From positions 9,486,001 through 9,550,000 of the forward strand of contig JAKZAN010000004.1 of the NCBI GenBank assembly GCA_023053545.1: a stretch of 64,000 bases of DNA. The letters run 5' to 3'. Positions 1-11,372 of the stretch are shown one piece after another (position 1 is the first letter of the stretch; each line of letters starts with the position of its first letter). Made by a program: the position numbers and the translations under genes. Below the pieces are notes generated by a model. It had not been told where the DNA came from, searched no databases, and saw only the letters and a list, made by a program, of their open reading frames with translations. This stretch comes from Lepidurus packardi. Its lineage: Eukaryota; Arthropoda; Branchiopoda; Notostraca; Triopsidae.

Positions 1-583
1 TGCAACTTGTCGCCACCGATTCGTTCCGTTCGCTAAAAAACGCCGTCAAAGTGACACACATTTCCGTCAGAGGCGCTGGACCTTCCCCCACTGTACCAGC
101 CGCCTCAGCGCGGTGGCCGGGCATCAAAAACGCGTCGTAGTTCACCAAATGTTGGCCATGAGGCCCAATATGGAACAAAATCCGCGCGACTGGATTTTCC
201 CGACGAATTCCAACCGACACCAAGTGTGACGTCACATCCAAATTGGGCAGATTCGCTTCAAAATTCCCTGTTTTCCGATTCAGACTCGGTAAAGCCGGTG
301 GCTTACCCTTGTTCTTCACTTTCTCGTTAACAGGCCCCGAGGAGGAATATTTGGCGGGAATAGTTTGCTTGCTACTAAAAGGGCCAAAAGAAGCTCGAAT
401 TCCGATCGATTGACTGGGCCGCAGCAGCGTCACTTTCTTGCCTGTTAACAATTCCAACGATCCCGAATTGGCCGGCTTTTGTTGCGAGGCGGAAGGACTC
501 CATAAAGGCCACCACTTTTTCAGGCCGCTCGTTCCTAATGCTGGTCCTGATCCTGGAACTGCTGAGCCCCAATAGTCCGCCAT
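1..583 (-). CDS. Unrecognised protein, N-terminal 194 residues (partial)
   Basis: An open frame runs on the minus strand from an ATG at 583 to the window edge without a stop, so the gene continues outside. The start context is good (CGAAATGG), and the protein begins MADYWGSAVPGSG. The first 100 residues are rich in Ser, Gly, Pro and Lys and look disordered. The part nearest the edge is more ordered, with alternating hydrophobic residues (ARILFHIGPHG, then NYDAFLMPGH). I see no signal peptide and no motif that I can assign to a family. It could be the first exon of a longer protein, or the start could lie further upstream with an intron between. I do not propose a function. Confidence that it is coding rests on 194 codons without a stop and on protein-like composition. 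Confidence 0.55.
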   Translation of the reverse strand, partial: MADYWGSAVPGSGPALGTSGLKKWWPLWSPSASQQKPANSGSLELLTGKKVTLLRPSQSIGIRASFGPFSSKQTIPAKYSSSGPVNEKVKNKGKPPALPSLNRKTGNFEANLPNLDVTSHLVSVGIRRENPVARILFHIGPHGQHLVNYDAFLMPGHRAEAAGTVGEGPAPLTEMCVTLTAFFSERNESVATSC

Positions 584-2481
584 TTCGGGGGATTCCGCCA
601 CCAAACCGGGCTTAGACCCGGGTTGGCATAGAAATAAACCCCCATCCCGGGGTTCGAAATGGACTTCGGGCCCGAATGCGTCTGAAAAGGGGGATAAGAG
701 AGGACAATCATTACCTGACTTTGTGAAAAGAAGTTTCGAAATGCAAAAAGGAGACCAAAAAGGGGAGAAAACTCAAAAGAATGTCAATCACAAGAGAAAC
801 TGGTTTGAGGGGAAATACCGTGTTTTGATAGGGGATAATAGCTTGAGAAGAATAGACTTCAAGTGGACAATACTATTTCTCTGAGAACTTGACTGGCTAG
901 TGAGGGAGAATCTCGAACCTGAGTTTTTCACTGCAAAAAGGGCACTATTATCGATTTAACGACGGGAAAAGAACCTATTTTGGGGTATTGGTTCCATAAA
1001 AAAAATAAAAAAAAATCGTACTGTGCTAATACCCATAATGGGCTTACAGTGTGACAAAAGACCAATGCTCGACCACGTCAAATCCTATACTTACCCCAAA
1101 AGATGAAAAATTGTTAAAAAAAAATCCCCAAGATTAATTTGCCCATTCCATGAAATATTTTCCCCAGAAGATTTTATGTAATAATTAAGTTTATATGTAA
1201 TAAAACTCGAAATTTTGCTAGTAGAAATGTATAAATGCATACACTGGCCTACGCCATATGCGGGTAAAAACATAAGCATACTGGAACATCAATACTTTAC
1301 GTCAAGTTAACGTAATAACAGCATTAAGATCCTTCGCTTCGTTGAGCCAAGTTCAAATGAAACAGGAAAACAGAATATTGGTCTGAAAGCAACAACAAAG
1401 CAACGACAGCCCATTTAGAGAAAATTTACTTCCTCCCTTCGACAGCAAAAAAAAAAAAAAAAAGAAAAACAATTCTGGGAGGCAGTAAATCTTCCTGGTT
1501 AGGCTGCACTAGTTTTACCAGCACAAGCCACCAGCGCCAAGAGGATAAAAACAGCCATTGTGATGGTGTCACATCGTCTTCAACCTGAAAAAGGGCCCAA
1601 CAAGCAAATTCCTGGCCAGAAATACAACTCTCATTGTTCCCCCGATCCAACAACGGCAACAAAACAAGCGCAGATCACATAACTTCGCAAAATCACTCCA
1701 ATTGACGCATCATTGGACGTACAATCTTAATAAAAAAAATCACTTGGAAACTGTTTAAAAATGTTGCCCTCTTTTTCCCTTCGTACTCAACTCGCTTCGT
1801 CTTTTTTTTTTGTTTCTTTCCCCTGCCCTGGGGTAACACAAGCCTTTCGTTCAAACAACAAAATCCCAAAGATTGAAGCGATTTTCTTAACCCCCCTTCA
1901 AGGTGGGCTCGGGATCCCGTCTGACACTAGTAAAAGGGCTTTCCATCCCCGTCCCAGTGCGTTTCGCGTTTGCGCTAAGCGTTCCGAGTCTTGTCTTTCT
2001 CTCTCTCTCCTCTTTCACACACTACTCGCATATATATACACACACATACAATCGATTTCCCTCCAGTTGCTATAGTAACCCTAAAATTTCCTCGCCGCTG
2101 TACTCGCCCCCCACTTTCTTCTCCATTTCCTTTGCTTTCCACACAAATTCCACTCTTTTTCCCCCCTTTTCCCCACCCTCTTAACCCCTCCAGGTCTTGT
2201 TAATTGCTATTTTTCGGGTATCACCTCCACCCTAACAATCGCAGCTTCCATTAGTCAAAGTGACCTGCGTTTCTAACTTTTCACACAATTTTTCCTCCCA
2301 ACCCTTGAAAATCCCTCTAACTTTCCAAACCAAATCAAGAACAATAGTTCAATTAAAAGGGCGGTGGATGGAATGAAACACTGAACTCCGCACCCTAGAA
2401 AAACATGATGCGTTTTAATAATCTATAAAAAAAAGAGCTTTTCTTGTACCAAGAACTTCCTTTAAAAGCTCCGTAGAGTTT
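584..2481. other. Intergenic / 5-prime flank
   Basis: No supported gene was found here. It lies upstream of the partial gene at 1-583 and downstream of the gene ending at 2482. A strongly pyrimidine-rich tract spans about 1980-2200 and produces several overlapping short open frames of Ser, Leu, Pro and Phe, which I treat as composition artefacts. A run of A bases lies at about 1447-1462. Confidence 0.6.
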
Positions 2482-5133
2482 TCAGAGTGCCACTTCCTTC
2501 AAAGAGGGGGGGAAGACTCCTAGTTCGTCTAGATTAGTTGGCGGAGGCTGAGGAATCTGTAAGATTGCAAGATTGCCTTGACCGTGGTCGTCCGGCGATA
2601 TTGTAAGGTCTGCTAACAGGGAACCGGTTTCGGTGGGGTAATCTGCATGCGGAGGTCGTCGTAATGGCGAGGATTGGTTAATGAGACGCCGAATATGGCG
2701 CGTGAAGGCCTTTAATTGTGTAGTCTGGTCAAAGCGTGGTAAAGGCTTCACTTCCGTGGGTAACAATGTCGGGTTGGCCACCTGACCTACAAGTACTACG
2801 CTTTTCTGCAACACGGTCAAATTCCCCTCTTTGTTGGTGTCCAATGCGTTGGAACTCAGCAGTCCCAGCGCCAATTCGAAAGAATTGTGATAAATGTTCC
2901 AATGATCATCTTTGAGCGGTGGGGCAATCTTCGAGACTTGATCCAAGTTGGGATTGGGTGGGAAATAAATGATGATGACGTCAGCATCCAATACCCATTG
3001 AGCGTGCCAAGTATAAGGATCCTATGCAGTCATAAAAATTAATTGCGTTGGAAAATTTGATTCAACTTCAGAAATTATATATAGATTACGCGGGAGGGGG
3101 AGCGAGGAATGTCTTTGTAGTCGACTAGCACAGTTTGAATGCGTTTTCTTAACAAATGGCTTATGAGATCGTCCACGCTTTCTCTATCTAATGGCGAATT
3201 CGAGGATTTATGTAGCAACAAGACAGTCCCACGGTGAATTGCTAGAATTAATACATACAAAACACAAAATTAATTAGAACTGATTACAAACCAATGGACT
3301 TACGTCCACGATTATTGAACATGACATATTTTCCACCTTTTTGCTCCTGTTTTTTCCACAAATAATAGTAGACTCCGACCACTGGTGCAATTATGAGCAG
3401 TAAGACGATCGTGATACCCGCCGTGAGGAACAAAACGAAGTCAGAGCCTAAACACAGGTGGATCAATGGCAAAAAACTTGGCATTTTGTTTCTTTTACAT
3501 TAGAAAGATAATGTATTCGCATAATTTGATTCTAAAATATCCCCCGAATAGAAAAAAAGTATCATTTTTGTTTCTTATACAAGTTTCTTATAGAATTCCT
3601 TGAACCCAAATACCTTTAAGATGTATACGTTTTATTATTTACCTTCAATTGTAAAAATAATTTGCGACGTGTAGCAACCTGCAGCGGGACAATCTTCGGT
3701 ATCAAATCTCACGCAAATGGAAAAGGTGCCCCTAGGCAAATCTGGCCTCAAGTCAATATCCACGAGTGTGTCTTTCCTGTTAACATTAGTCCAAGATTAG
3801 TCAACTAAAATTAAGTGTTTTGGGGAGGAAAAGAATCTCTCACGATAGGTCAACGGCATAAATGGATGAATTCCAGGACAATTCACGCAAAACGTCACTA
3901 CAGTTAGAATCTCGGCTAATGACGATCACGTACTGGGACATGTTTAGTTCTGGTGGTGCTAATTGCAACGTGATAATGGGTTGAGGTAACCTATGTAAAT
4001 GTAGGTAGAAGAAGTTGACATATTCGGCCGAATTAACTGCAAAAAATAAAACAAAGAAAGGGAATTAATTACCCAACTTTTCCGTCTTTTGGTCAGAAAG
4101 ATTTACGTACGATTGCGCTGCTCTGGTGGAACGACGAAAGAATAATTCCCCACAAAATTATTGTACGTAAATTCCAACACTGCGGTGCGGTTTTGATATG
4201 TTTGGTTGTACACATGGCAGTCGTACCAAAGCGTTGACAAGTTATTAAGTGTTTTACTTGGTAAAGTACTAAAATCAAGACAATATGTGTATTGAAAGGC
4301 CGGGATGCGATATCGAGCATGTACCTCTACAACGATATTAATTACGTTTTTCCCCCATTAGCTCTAGAAGGAATAGTTACCGTTTTTGTGCTCCAGATTA
4401 ACGTCAAAAGTCAAATTAAGAGTAGTTTGAGTGAACGTGTAGTTAGCAATGTGCGGGAAAGCATTCCTATAGTAAGCAAGACGTAATGCGCAATCGCTTC
4501 TCATACATGGTTCACCGGTGTAATCTGGGCGTTCTACACAACCTAAGATACAATAATGTAGTGGCCAAATAAATGTACTGTTAAGAGATGAAATGCTAAA
4601 AACAGAATATGATGTAAAAATAGAAAACAATAAAATTTTTTAAAGAAAAATTCTGAAACTAAACGGTTTTCTGAAATATTGCTCTTCCACTTTTCCTTCC
4701 TTCCTTCCAAGATTTTAGTTTCCCTGTGTAAAAACATGCCCCAATTCCAAGAGGACAGAGAAAAACAACAAAATGAAGCGTTAACATTGCGGAATACAAG
4801 ACAAATCGGAAAATTACGGACAAAATATTAAAGGTTTAAAGGAAATCACTAGTTATTACGACAGTTTAGTCAGGAACTACATACCTGCTGTGTTTGAACG
4901 TTTTAGATTGCAACTGCTCTGCTCTTGTGATCCTAACTAACGAAATTTTAAATTACAGAATATTTTGTTCTACCTTTTGTTTTTCTTACCTGGTAAGCGC
5001 AGCTCTTGCCGATGTTTTTGTCTATTGTGCCCGAACACATATTCTTGTCATTAAAACGCGTAGGAAAATTCAACGTCAATACTTCCAACAAAACTTCTGT
5101 CAGAAGACAAAAAAACAACCTTCCAAGCCACAT
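2482..5133 (-). CDS. Interleukin-17-receptor-like type I membrane protein with SEFIR-like domain
   Basis: Nine exons on the minus strand (5133-4990, 4936-4885, 4542-4381, 4326-4111, 4036-3844, 3776-3643, 3447-3304, 3241-3090, 3021-2482) join in frame to 578 residues. Residues 1-20 form a signal peptide (MWLGRLFFCLLTEVLLEV). An ectodomain of about 280 residues follows, with scattered cysteines and many N-glycosylation sites, and then one membrane helix at about 304-327 (FVLFLTAGITIVLLLIIAP). The cytosolic half starts with RGTVLLLHKS, continues through a helix and VLVDYKDI, and then has WVLDADVIIIYF. This order of strands and helices, with the later PLPRFDQTTQLKAF segment, matches SEFIR domains, the TIR-related modules of IL-17 receptors that signal through CIKS/Act1-type adaptors. 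The membrane topology is clear. The family call is inference from pattern, and a divergent TIR-like receptor is the main alternative. Confidence 0.62.
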
Positions 5134-5523
5134 AATTGTTGTGATCAGAATTCTTCTGTTCGATTTGGATCCACCGCGGAACTAACCTTTAAATCAGAGA
5201 GATAAGAAAAAAGTTAATCAACAGACAGTTTAATCAAGAACTATTAAATTTTGATTTTGACATATGACAAGCGAAAAAAGATAACATTTACAATAATTTA
5301 AAAATCACACCAATTTTATAAACAATAGACACGCACCAAAATTCTCTAAACGCGCAACAAGTAGGTCTCGACAAAATATCGCAAGAACCTGTTTTACCTT
5401 TTAGGCTGGTGACTTCATGGGATAACGAAACAAAAATTGTCCGCAACCCAATATTTTAAATCAATACATCCCGTTTGCTCAAGCGGGGATTTTAGAGCTG
5501 CTACTATGTACTAATTGATTCGT
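5134..5523. other. 5-prime flank of the receptor-like gene
   Basis: No coding signal is visible. This AT-rich stretch would hold the promoter and 5-prime UTR of the minus-strand gene that starts at 5133. Confidence 0.4.
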
Positions 5524-5892
5524 TTAGGGATCATACTTGTTATAAGCTTCTGGGTAGCTACGATAGGGGGCTATGAAGCTGTGTCTCAACTGCTCCAAAA
5601 ATGATAGAGCAATGTTTCCACATCTCATTTGAGCTACTGCTCTTGATCTTCATTACCGCCCTTGATCCCGATACGCGGATTTTTCCAGGAAACGGAATAC
5701 AACTCCTGATCTTGAGAATGTCTTTCCCCTACTAAGTCCTTGTTGGGCTCCTTAATAGGTGGCAGCACGTATTGGTTAAAAAAGCAGGGAAAACCTTATC
5801 CAAACTCGTCATTAGGCACGTGAGGTCTGGTTGTTTAGAATAGGTACCACCCAACAAGGGATTGTAAGCCTTACCCCTCACGCCTTTGCCAT
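5524..5892 (-). pseudogene. Decayed coding stretch, unidentified
   Basis: Read on the minus strand, this region gives protein-like segments in successive frames. A first piece near 5892-5840 contains AYNPLLGGTYSKQ. A second, after a frame change, contains an in-frame TAA at 5796-5798 and then LPPIKEPNKDLVGE and WKNPRIGIKGGNEDQEQ. A third, after another frame change near 5636, contains GNIALSFLEQLRHSF and PEAYNKYDP before a stop at 5524-5526. The breaks suggest a pseudogene or an old retroposed copy. I do not recognise the source protein. Short introns could explain some of the shifts, but the gaps between frames are too small for that. Confidence 0.35.
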
Positions 5893-6579
5893 TTTTTAAA
5901 ATTCAACACTGCCATATGTTTGCATTACTTCAAAAAATATATAGCTTAATCTATGCATTTGACTATATCAGTAAATTCCTAATAACAAAATGAGCATATT
6001 TTAAATGTTAAAAAACGTAATATTTTTAGCGTACGCGTTATTTAACAACATTTGTACAAATCTCGGGTAATATAGTTAGCAATCTATTCCAGGTTCATTC
6101 AAAAGCTTGATTAGTTTCGATAGCTAATACAATTTCTATCGAAAGTAAAATAACACTAATACTTAGAGGCCTTTTACTAGTTTGTTAATTGGCAAATGAT
6201 GTCTTAAAAGGAAAGTTTACTGGTTAAGATTTTTAGGCAACGCTGGATTTATTGTCCTATGAAATGTCGAAATAAACAAAACTGACGTAGAGATTCCTTA
6301 AATTATATGTACTTTAAGACTGACTTACACAACTCCCCACCTTCACACACACACACCTTCACGGATCGTATAAATATCACTCAGTGCAACAATAGCTTGA
6401 CAGTTCAAAGAAAGTCGTTCTGAAGCGATAGATAAAAAAGCCAACAATAGATTGGAAACAGTGACATAATTGCTCTTACAATCTCAGAAGGTTTTGTATT
6501 GGCTACATCCTGTCTTCGTTTTTAATTACCTGTATAGTTGTACATTGTATATAACCTAGCCATACGGATAGCCCTCACA
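5893..6579. other. Intergenic, upstream of GLTP
   Basis: AT-rich DNA without a supported gene. A short CA-rich stretch sits near 6343-6360. The region should include the GLTP promoter, but I cannot point to a specific core element. Confidence 0.4.
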
Positions 6580-7434
6580 ATGTCCTTAGAATCCGAAGGG
6601 GAACGTGTTACGAAAACCTTTTTCTCCGAAATGAACTGCAATTTTCCTGTAGCTACAGACGGTCGTTTTGAGACCGATCCCTTCTTGAAAGCTTCTGACG
6701 CGTTAGCACATTTTTTCGGTAATTATAATTTACACGCCTACTCGAAAAATTTATATAGAATTAATTAATAACCCTTCCTTCTTATAGTTGTTTTGGGTAC
6801 AGTGTTCAGTCCCGTTCGTTCAGACATTACCGGAAATGTTAAAGTAAATTGATCATAATGATTAAAATGATAAGGTTGATTGGTAATTTAGGGTTTTTTA
6901 CATTTAAATTTTTAGAAACTACGGAAAGTTCTTGAAACTAATACAGAAGGGTACAAGTATTTAAACGATCTCATCCAAAAAGAAGCTCAAACAGCCGGTT
7001 CCGTGGCAATAGACGCACTTTTGTGGCTGAAAAGAGCTTTGGAATTCACCCACTATCTGCTAACGGCTATCAAAGAAGATACCGAGAAGAACGATCCACC
7101 TACTGAAGATCTTCGCCCTTTTTGTCTCGCTGCGTACGAGACGACCTTAAAACCCTTTCATGGTTGGATGGTTCAGCAGATTTTTGGCGTAATTTCTTTT
7201 CGCATATTTTACCATAACACAATTAATATGTCTCTTCTCTTTGCTTTACAGTTAATCTCACGTGCGTGTCCTTACAGGAAGGATCTTCTAAAAGCTTTAG
7301 CCCTCGGCCACAATTCGAAAGAAGAATTAATTATGGAAGAACTCACACTCGTTTTACCAGCTTTAAAATCGAATTTAGATATTATTAATCACCTATATAC
7401 CGTACACAAGCTGCATTCAGATGCCCAAGTCTAA
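6580..7434 (+). CDS. GLTP: Glycolipid transfer protein
   Basis: Four exons (6580-6718, 6788-6843, 6916-7188, 7252-7434) encode 216 residues, close to the usual 209. GLTP is a cytosolic all-helical protein that moves glycosphingolipids between membranes. The head-group recognition set is visible: the Asp, Asn and Lys of SDITGNVKKL, the Trp of LLWLKRALEF, and the His of KPFHGWMVQQIF. The start ATG at 6580 has the context CACAATG; an upstream in-frame ATG at 6538 would add residues with no family match. A polyadenylation signal AATAAA lies at 7650-7655, so the 3-prime UTR runs across the last exon of the MIF homolog on the other strand. Confidence 0.93.
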
Positions 7435-7534
7435 TAAGGAGCTGCTAAGCTGCCAGCCAAACGAAACGCAGTGAAATGTGAAATCGCACACGAATTTGCA
7501 ACTATTCGAAAACACTTTATCACTGTGTAATGCG

Positions 7535-8661
7535 TTAACCCAAAATGCCGTGGAACGTGGTCCCGTTGTAACCCACAACAGAAGGGAGCGCGTCGTCGAA
7601 TGTGATGTACAACCTGTCATTCCCAAAAAAAGCAACATTCGCTGTTATAAATAAAAATCTTGGACAAAAAGTAATTCATGCTAACCGGTCTTGGGGAATG
7701 CCAAGTGTGAGTTGAAAGTGCTGTCCCAAGAGGGCAGCCAACATTTTGTTTTCGGCTACTCCCAAATTGCCGATACTCATCAGATATACACTAGCCCCAG
7801 GGGTTTTGTCGTCGCCCCCCCACATCATCATCTGATCAGGAACGATATTCACCACACAGTACTAAGAGAATGATTTTTACTATTGTGTCGCGTCTTACCA
7901 TTGCCACTTTAAACTAGGAGCAACCATTTTTGCAGGGTTTTTCCTCAGATGAAACCTGGTTTTTATATCATTATCCTGAAAACCGGTTTTGTATGATTAT
8001 CATGTTTGGTTTCACAGGTATCATGTAAAAAACGAGTATTGGGAAACCTCATTGGTCCAGTCCTTACTTAACCCTGGGATTAATCAAAGGTCGTTCATTT
8101 CGAACCTGCTCACCTCTAAAACGAAACCGCAACTACAAGAGTAAATTCCGTCTGTTCAGTACCTTAAGGTGTGGGATTTTTTGTGTCCTCCAGCTCCGTA
8201 AAACCGGGTTCCACTTTCTAGAAGTTCGGGTTTGGTTTTAGACAGGAGGTCTACAAAACGGTCAGTGAGCAGTCCTTAACTAATCCTACGGGTAGGGATT
8301 ATACCAATGAGATTTCCCTGTACTACTTTTTTTTCAACATGATAGTACATGTATCATAATTAGTGGTAAATTGAGCAATTACAGCTTGGCATAAGATTTC
8401 CAGCCTTGAGTTATGGAAATATAAAACGAGAAAATGAGACACGAGCTTGAATCTAGAAATGTAATTAAATGAGACAGGTTATCCCTTCAGATATAGCCAA
8501 TGTTATCTCTATATGCCTTAGGCATCCGCGACATATAATAGAAGAATGCTTACCTCTAGCGGTTTGCCCAAGATTTTGGCAAGTATGACACTAGTTTCAC
8601 GCAAAAAGTCAGCAGGAATCTTATCCCGGCTGACATTGGTCTCAATTTTAAGATACGGCAT
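7535..8661 (-). CDS. MIF: Macrophage migration inhibitory factor homolog
   Basis: Three exons on the minus strand (8661-8554, 7861-7686, 7613-7535) join in frame to 120 residues, against about 115 in other animals. MIF is a small trimeric tautomerase and cytokine-like protein. The protein starts MPYLKIETNV, so Pro follows the initiator Met and is available as the catalytic N-terminal proline. Lys32 (counting from that Pro) is kept in AKILGKP, IVPDQ follows in the second exon, and SIGNLG carries the conserved Ile. The C terminus has VVGYNGTTF. The CxxC redox pair of vertebrate MIF is absent, with GASV at that place. It is tail to tail with GLTP and head to head with ZMYND10. Each exon is short and none stands out as a long open frame, so the gene is easy to miss. 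Confidence 0.9.
8041..8319. repeat. Foldback element in MIF intron 1
   Basis: The two ends are inverted copies: GGGAAACCTCATTGGT at the left and the reverse complement of GGGAAATCTCATTGGT at the right. Matching inner blocks follow (for example GGGATTAATCAAAGG on the left against AGGATTAGTTAAGGA read from the right). The structure suggests a short non-autonomous DNA transposon (MITE). No clear target duplication was found. Confidence 0.5.
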
Positions 8662-9274
8662 TATTTGACTGAAGAAACTAGCGCGCTTTTGAGCACTCCT
8701 GTCAAAACATCAAGGAGGATAACTAGTGAAGGACAGGCTTGGTTTTGAGAGTTTCGCCTATGCTCTTGCGCCATCTTCTTGGACATCAGCTGCCCCGCGC
8801 TTTTTGGAAGATTTGCACTTACGCGGCACAATTAACTTAATTATTCAACGTTTGCAAATCGATTTCAAGTTCTAGAAAAATTCCGAAAGTTGCTATAGTT
8901 CGTTTTTCTCCAACATCAACGTATTACATTAAAACTATATTTTCTAGCACTATGAAAACAATTATGCACATAGTTAATACACGTCCATTGCTGTTACTGC
9001 AGTGCACTAATGATTATTGAATAAAGACGTATATCGTTGAATGAATTCATAGATTAGTGTATCATAATAAATATATGGCCTTCATTTAACTAAGGGAAAC
9101 GCGGAGTGCATATGGGTTAAATGCGCGTTCCCAAGGAAACATGAAGTTTGATCATTAAACGACTTCGCATATACTGTCAAGTTCGTAAAGTTGAAAGTTG
9201 CCTTTCGCAGCAAGTTGGTCAAGGATCAAAAACTGGTTATTGCTTCTGCATTCTTTTTTTTCAGTGGTTCACAA
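8662..9274. promoter_or_regulatory. Shared upstream region of MIF and ZMYND10
   Basis: This 613-base interval separates the divergent start codons of MIF (8661, minus) and ZMYND10 (9275, plus) and must hold both promoters. No specific core element was identified by eye. Confidence 0.45.
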
Positions 9275-11151
9275 ATGGCGGTATTTTCCAACAGAGAAAT
9301 TAAACAATGCGTACATCTACTCAAACCCACTGTGCCAGAATTGCTGGGGTTGGAAGAGTAAATAATTCTCAGAAAGAATTCGTTTTTTAATTAAAGTCTT
9401 GTCCTATTTATACTAATTACATGTTAATCTTGCGTTAGATGGTTATATCAACATTCTTGTATTGTAAAACTCACAGTACAAGCTGTCCAGGAAACTACGT
9501 TGAGTACGGAATCCCTGCACGAGTATTTTGTCCAAAGCGATAAGGTGAACACTTCTACCATAACGACAGTGCTTTATTCTAACATGGGAAATATAGGTTC
9601 AGTTGTTGGTAAATGAAATACTTTGCGTAGAACAATGGCGAAATATAGTTTTCGAAAACATTCCGTTGGCAATGCAAGAGAAATGTGCTGTGAAAGCTTA
9701 CGCTATGGTAATTGCGTAGGAACTTGCCATTCAGTTAATTACCTAATATTAGTAGCAAGTTTTACATTGTGTATTCAACTAATATTGTAAATTTATATTG
9801 TAGTGGTATCACGAAACATGCGCTTTGAAACTGCTAGAAATAATGGCTTTTCACAAAGACGTGGCCCAATCTCTCGAAAACACAGTGGTTGATTTGATTG
9901 ACTATTGCTTCAGATCGCTAAGTGGGATCCTCCAGACAAAAAAATCCGACGAATCCTCCAAAACGCAAGCTTTTGAAGATTTAATCATTGGTAATGCGAC
10001 AAGCAGTCTCTCAATACTTCGCTATATAGCATCGTACCAGGAAGAGTGAGTTTCCGCAGTCAATATTTCATAATAAGAAACTAATTTCAAGCAACATTTT
10101 AGTTTGCCAGAGGCAGTGTCCTCAAGAATGCTACGTACGATTGACGTACCAGTCTTAGTTAGCCAAGTGATTCAAAATCCATTCTGGGTTCGATCCACAT
10201 CAAAAGGCGTAGAGATTTACGAAAGTAATTGTCAGATAAATGTTCAAGAAGATTCATCTAACTTAAAATTTTGTTCGTTTGTATTAACTAGACGGAATAT
10301 GGCGAAAGTCGCGAAAAGATGAAGATGATGAAGACCTTGAATTACACCCTCTCGAAGGTCAAGCCTGGGTACTTCTCTTGCACTTATTAACCGGAAATTG
10401 CAGCTATAAATACGAAGTGACTGAAAGTCGTAAGCGCGAGTTAACAAAAGTATAACACAAAGATTTTGTGGAACTATAATTTCGAATTATGTGCTTCATT
10501 TCCCGCTTTCTAGTTGCAAAGGTACCTAACTGTACTGAAGCTAGATCAACTTCCCGCTCTCAAAATTTTGCAAAAAGCATTTACACACTCGAATTTTGAC
10601 AGCGAATTTTTAAAATATGGGAAAAGCCAGAAGCGGAATCCAATAGTTCTAGAAGCTATCCCTCAGCTCTGCAACTCGATGATTAATTACTTCAATGAAA
10701 ACAAAGAGGCCTTGAAAGATAACTTCCTTAAATCATGCTTAACAGGAGATTGCGATCAACGTTTTCTGGATAAGTAAGTTTTGTTGGAATAATTATGTTG
10801 AATTTCATGTCATTTTACATTCTTTCCAACGTAGTTTAGCATCACTTTATCTGCTGGACGAATTAGGTTCACTGAGCCCGAAATTAAACGCGGAAACCTC
10901 TCAAAGTAATACTGCCCAACCTGTTAATTCAAACCGACAAACTATTTGCGGGGTTTGCTGCAGTAAAGCGTCTTACCGATGTTCCCAATGTCGTAAAGAA
11001 TATTACTGCGGAAGGTAAGCATATCTATTCATTGGTTCATACGTGTTCTAACATTCACATACAATATAGGAAATGCCAAGAATCACACTGGCAACAGCAC
11101 CAGCCTCGTTGCAACAAAAGCGGCCCCAAATTTATAGATTTCCATGTCTGA
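9275..11151 (+). CDS. ZMYND10: Zinc finger MYND domain protein 10, dynein arm assembly factor
   Basis: Nine exons (9275-9357, 9439-9544, 9603-9707, 9804-10045, 10103-10224, 10292-10449, 10514-10773, 10835-11014, 11070-11151) give 445 residues, against 440 in human. ZMYND10 works in the cytoplasm with LRRC6 and chaperones to pre-assemble axonemal dynein arms. The N-terminal region follows the family pattern (EEWLYQHSCIVKLTVQAV, VNEILCVEQWRNIVF, then MAFHKDVAQSLENTVVDLID). The C terminus is a complete MYND zinc finger that begins CGVCCSKASYRCSQC and ends at the final Cys of HQPRC. The gene implies that the animal builds motile axonemes. Its divergent neighbour is MIF. Confidence 0.93.
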
Positions 11152-11372
11152 AGTTTTTTGTCAGTTATAGTCATGTGTTTGCTTGGACTTACCTTGTTTA
11201 TTACGTTTATTCGTCTTCTGTTCGTAGTGTTCTTCAAAACTCTAATTCTCTATCGTGTTTGAAATCACCATTGTGTAGCTCACTTCCAATAATACATTTC
11301 CTTTTCAAATCACTGTAAATAATACCCGTTTTTCGGTATCTTAAGCACAATCAGCCAAATAAACCTCAACAG
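11152..11372. other. ZMYND10 3-prime flank with first copy of a direct repeat
   Basis: About 60 bases at 11273-11331 (with CACTTCCAATAATACAT and AATACCCGTTT) are repeated imperfectly at 11585-11646. The two copies bracket the retrotransposon relic at 11373-11579. Confidence 0.5.

Noticed and set aside
1761-2203. Three overlapping open frames on the plus strand
   Set aside because: They come from a pyrimidine-rich tract, overlap each other in different frames and show only Ser/Leu/Pro/Phe composition.
6538-6579. Upstream in-frame ATG for GLTP
   Set aside because: The added 14 residues have no counterpart in the family, and the ATG at 6580 has the better context.
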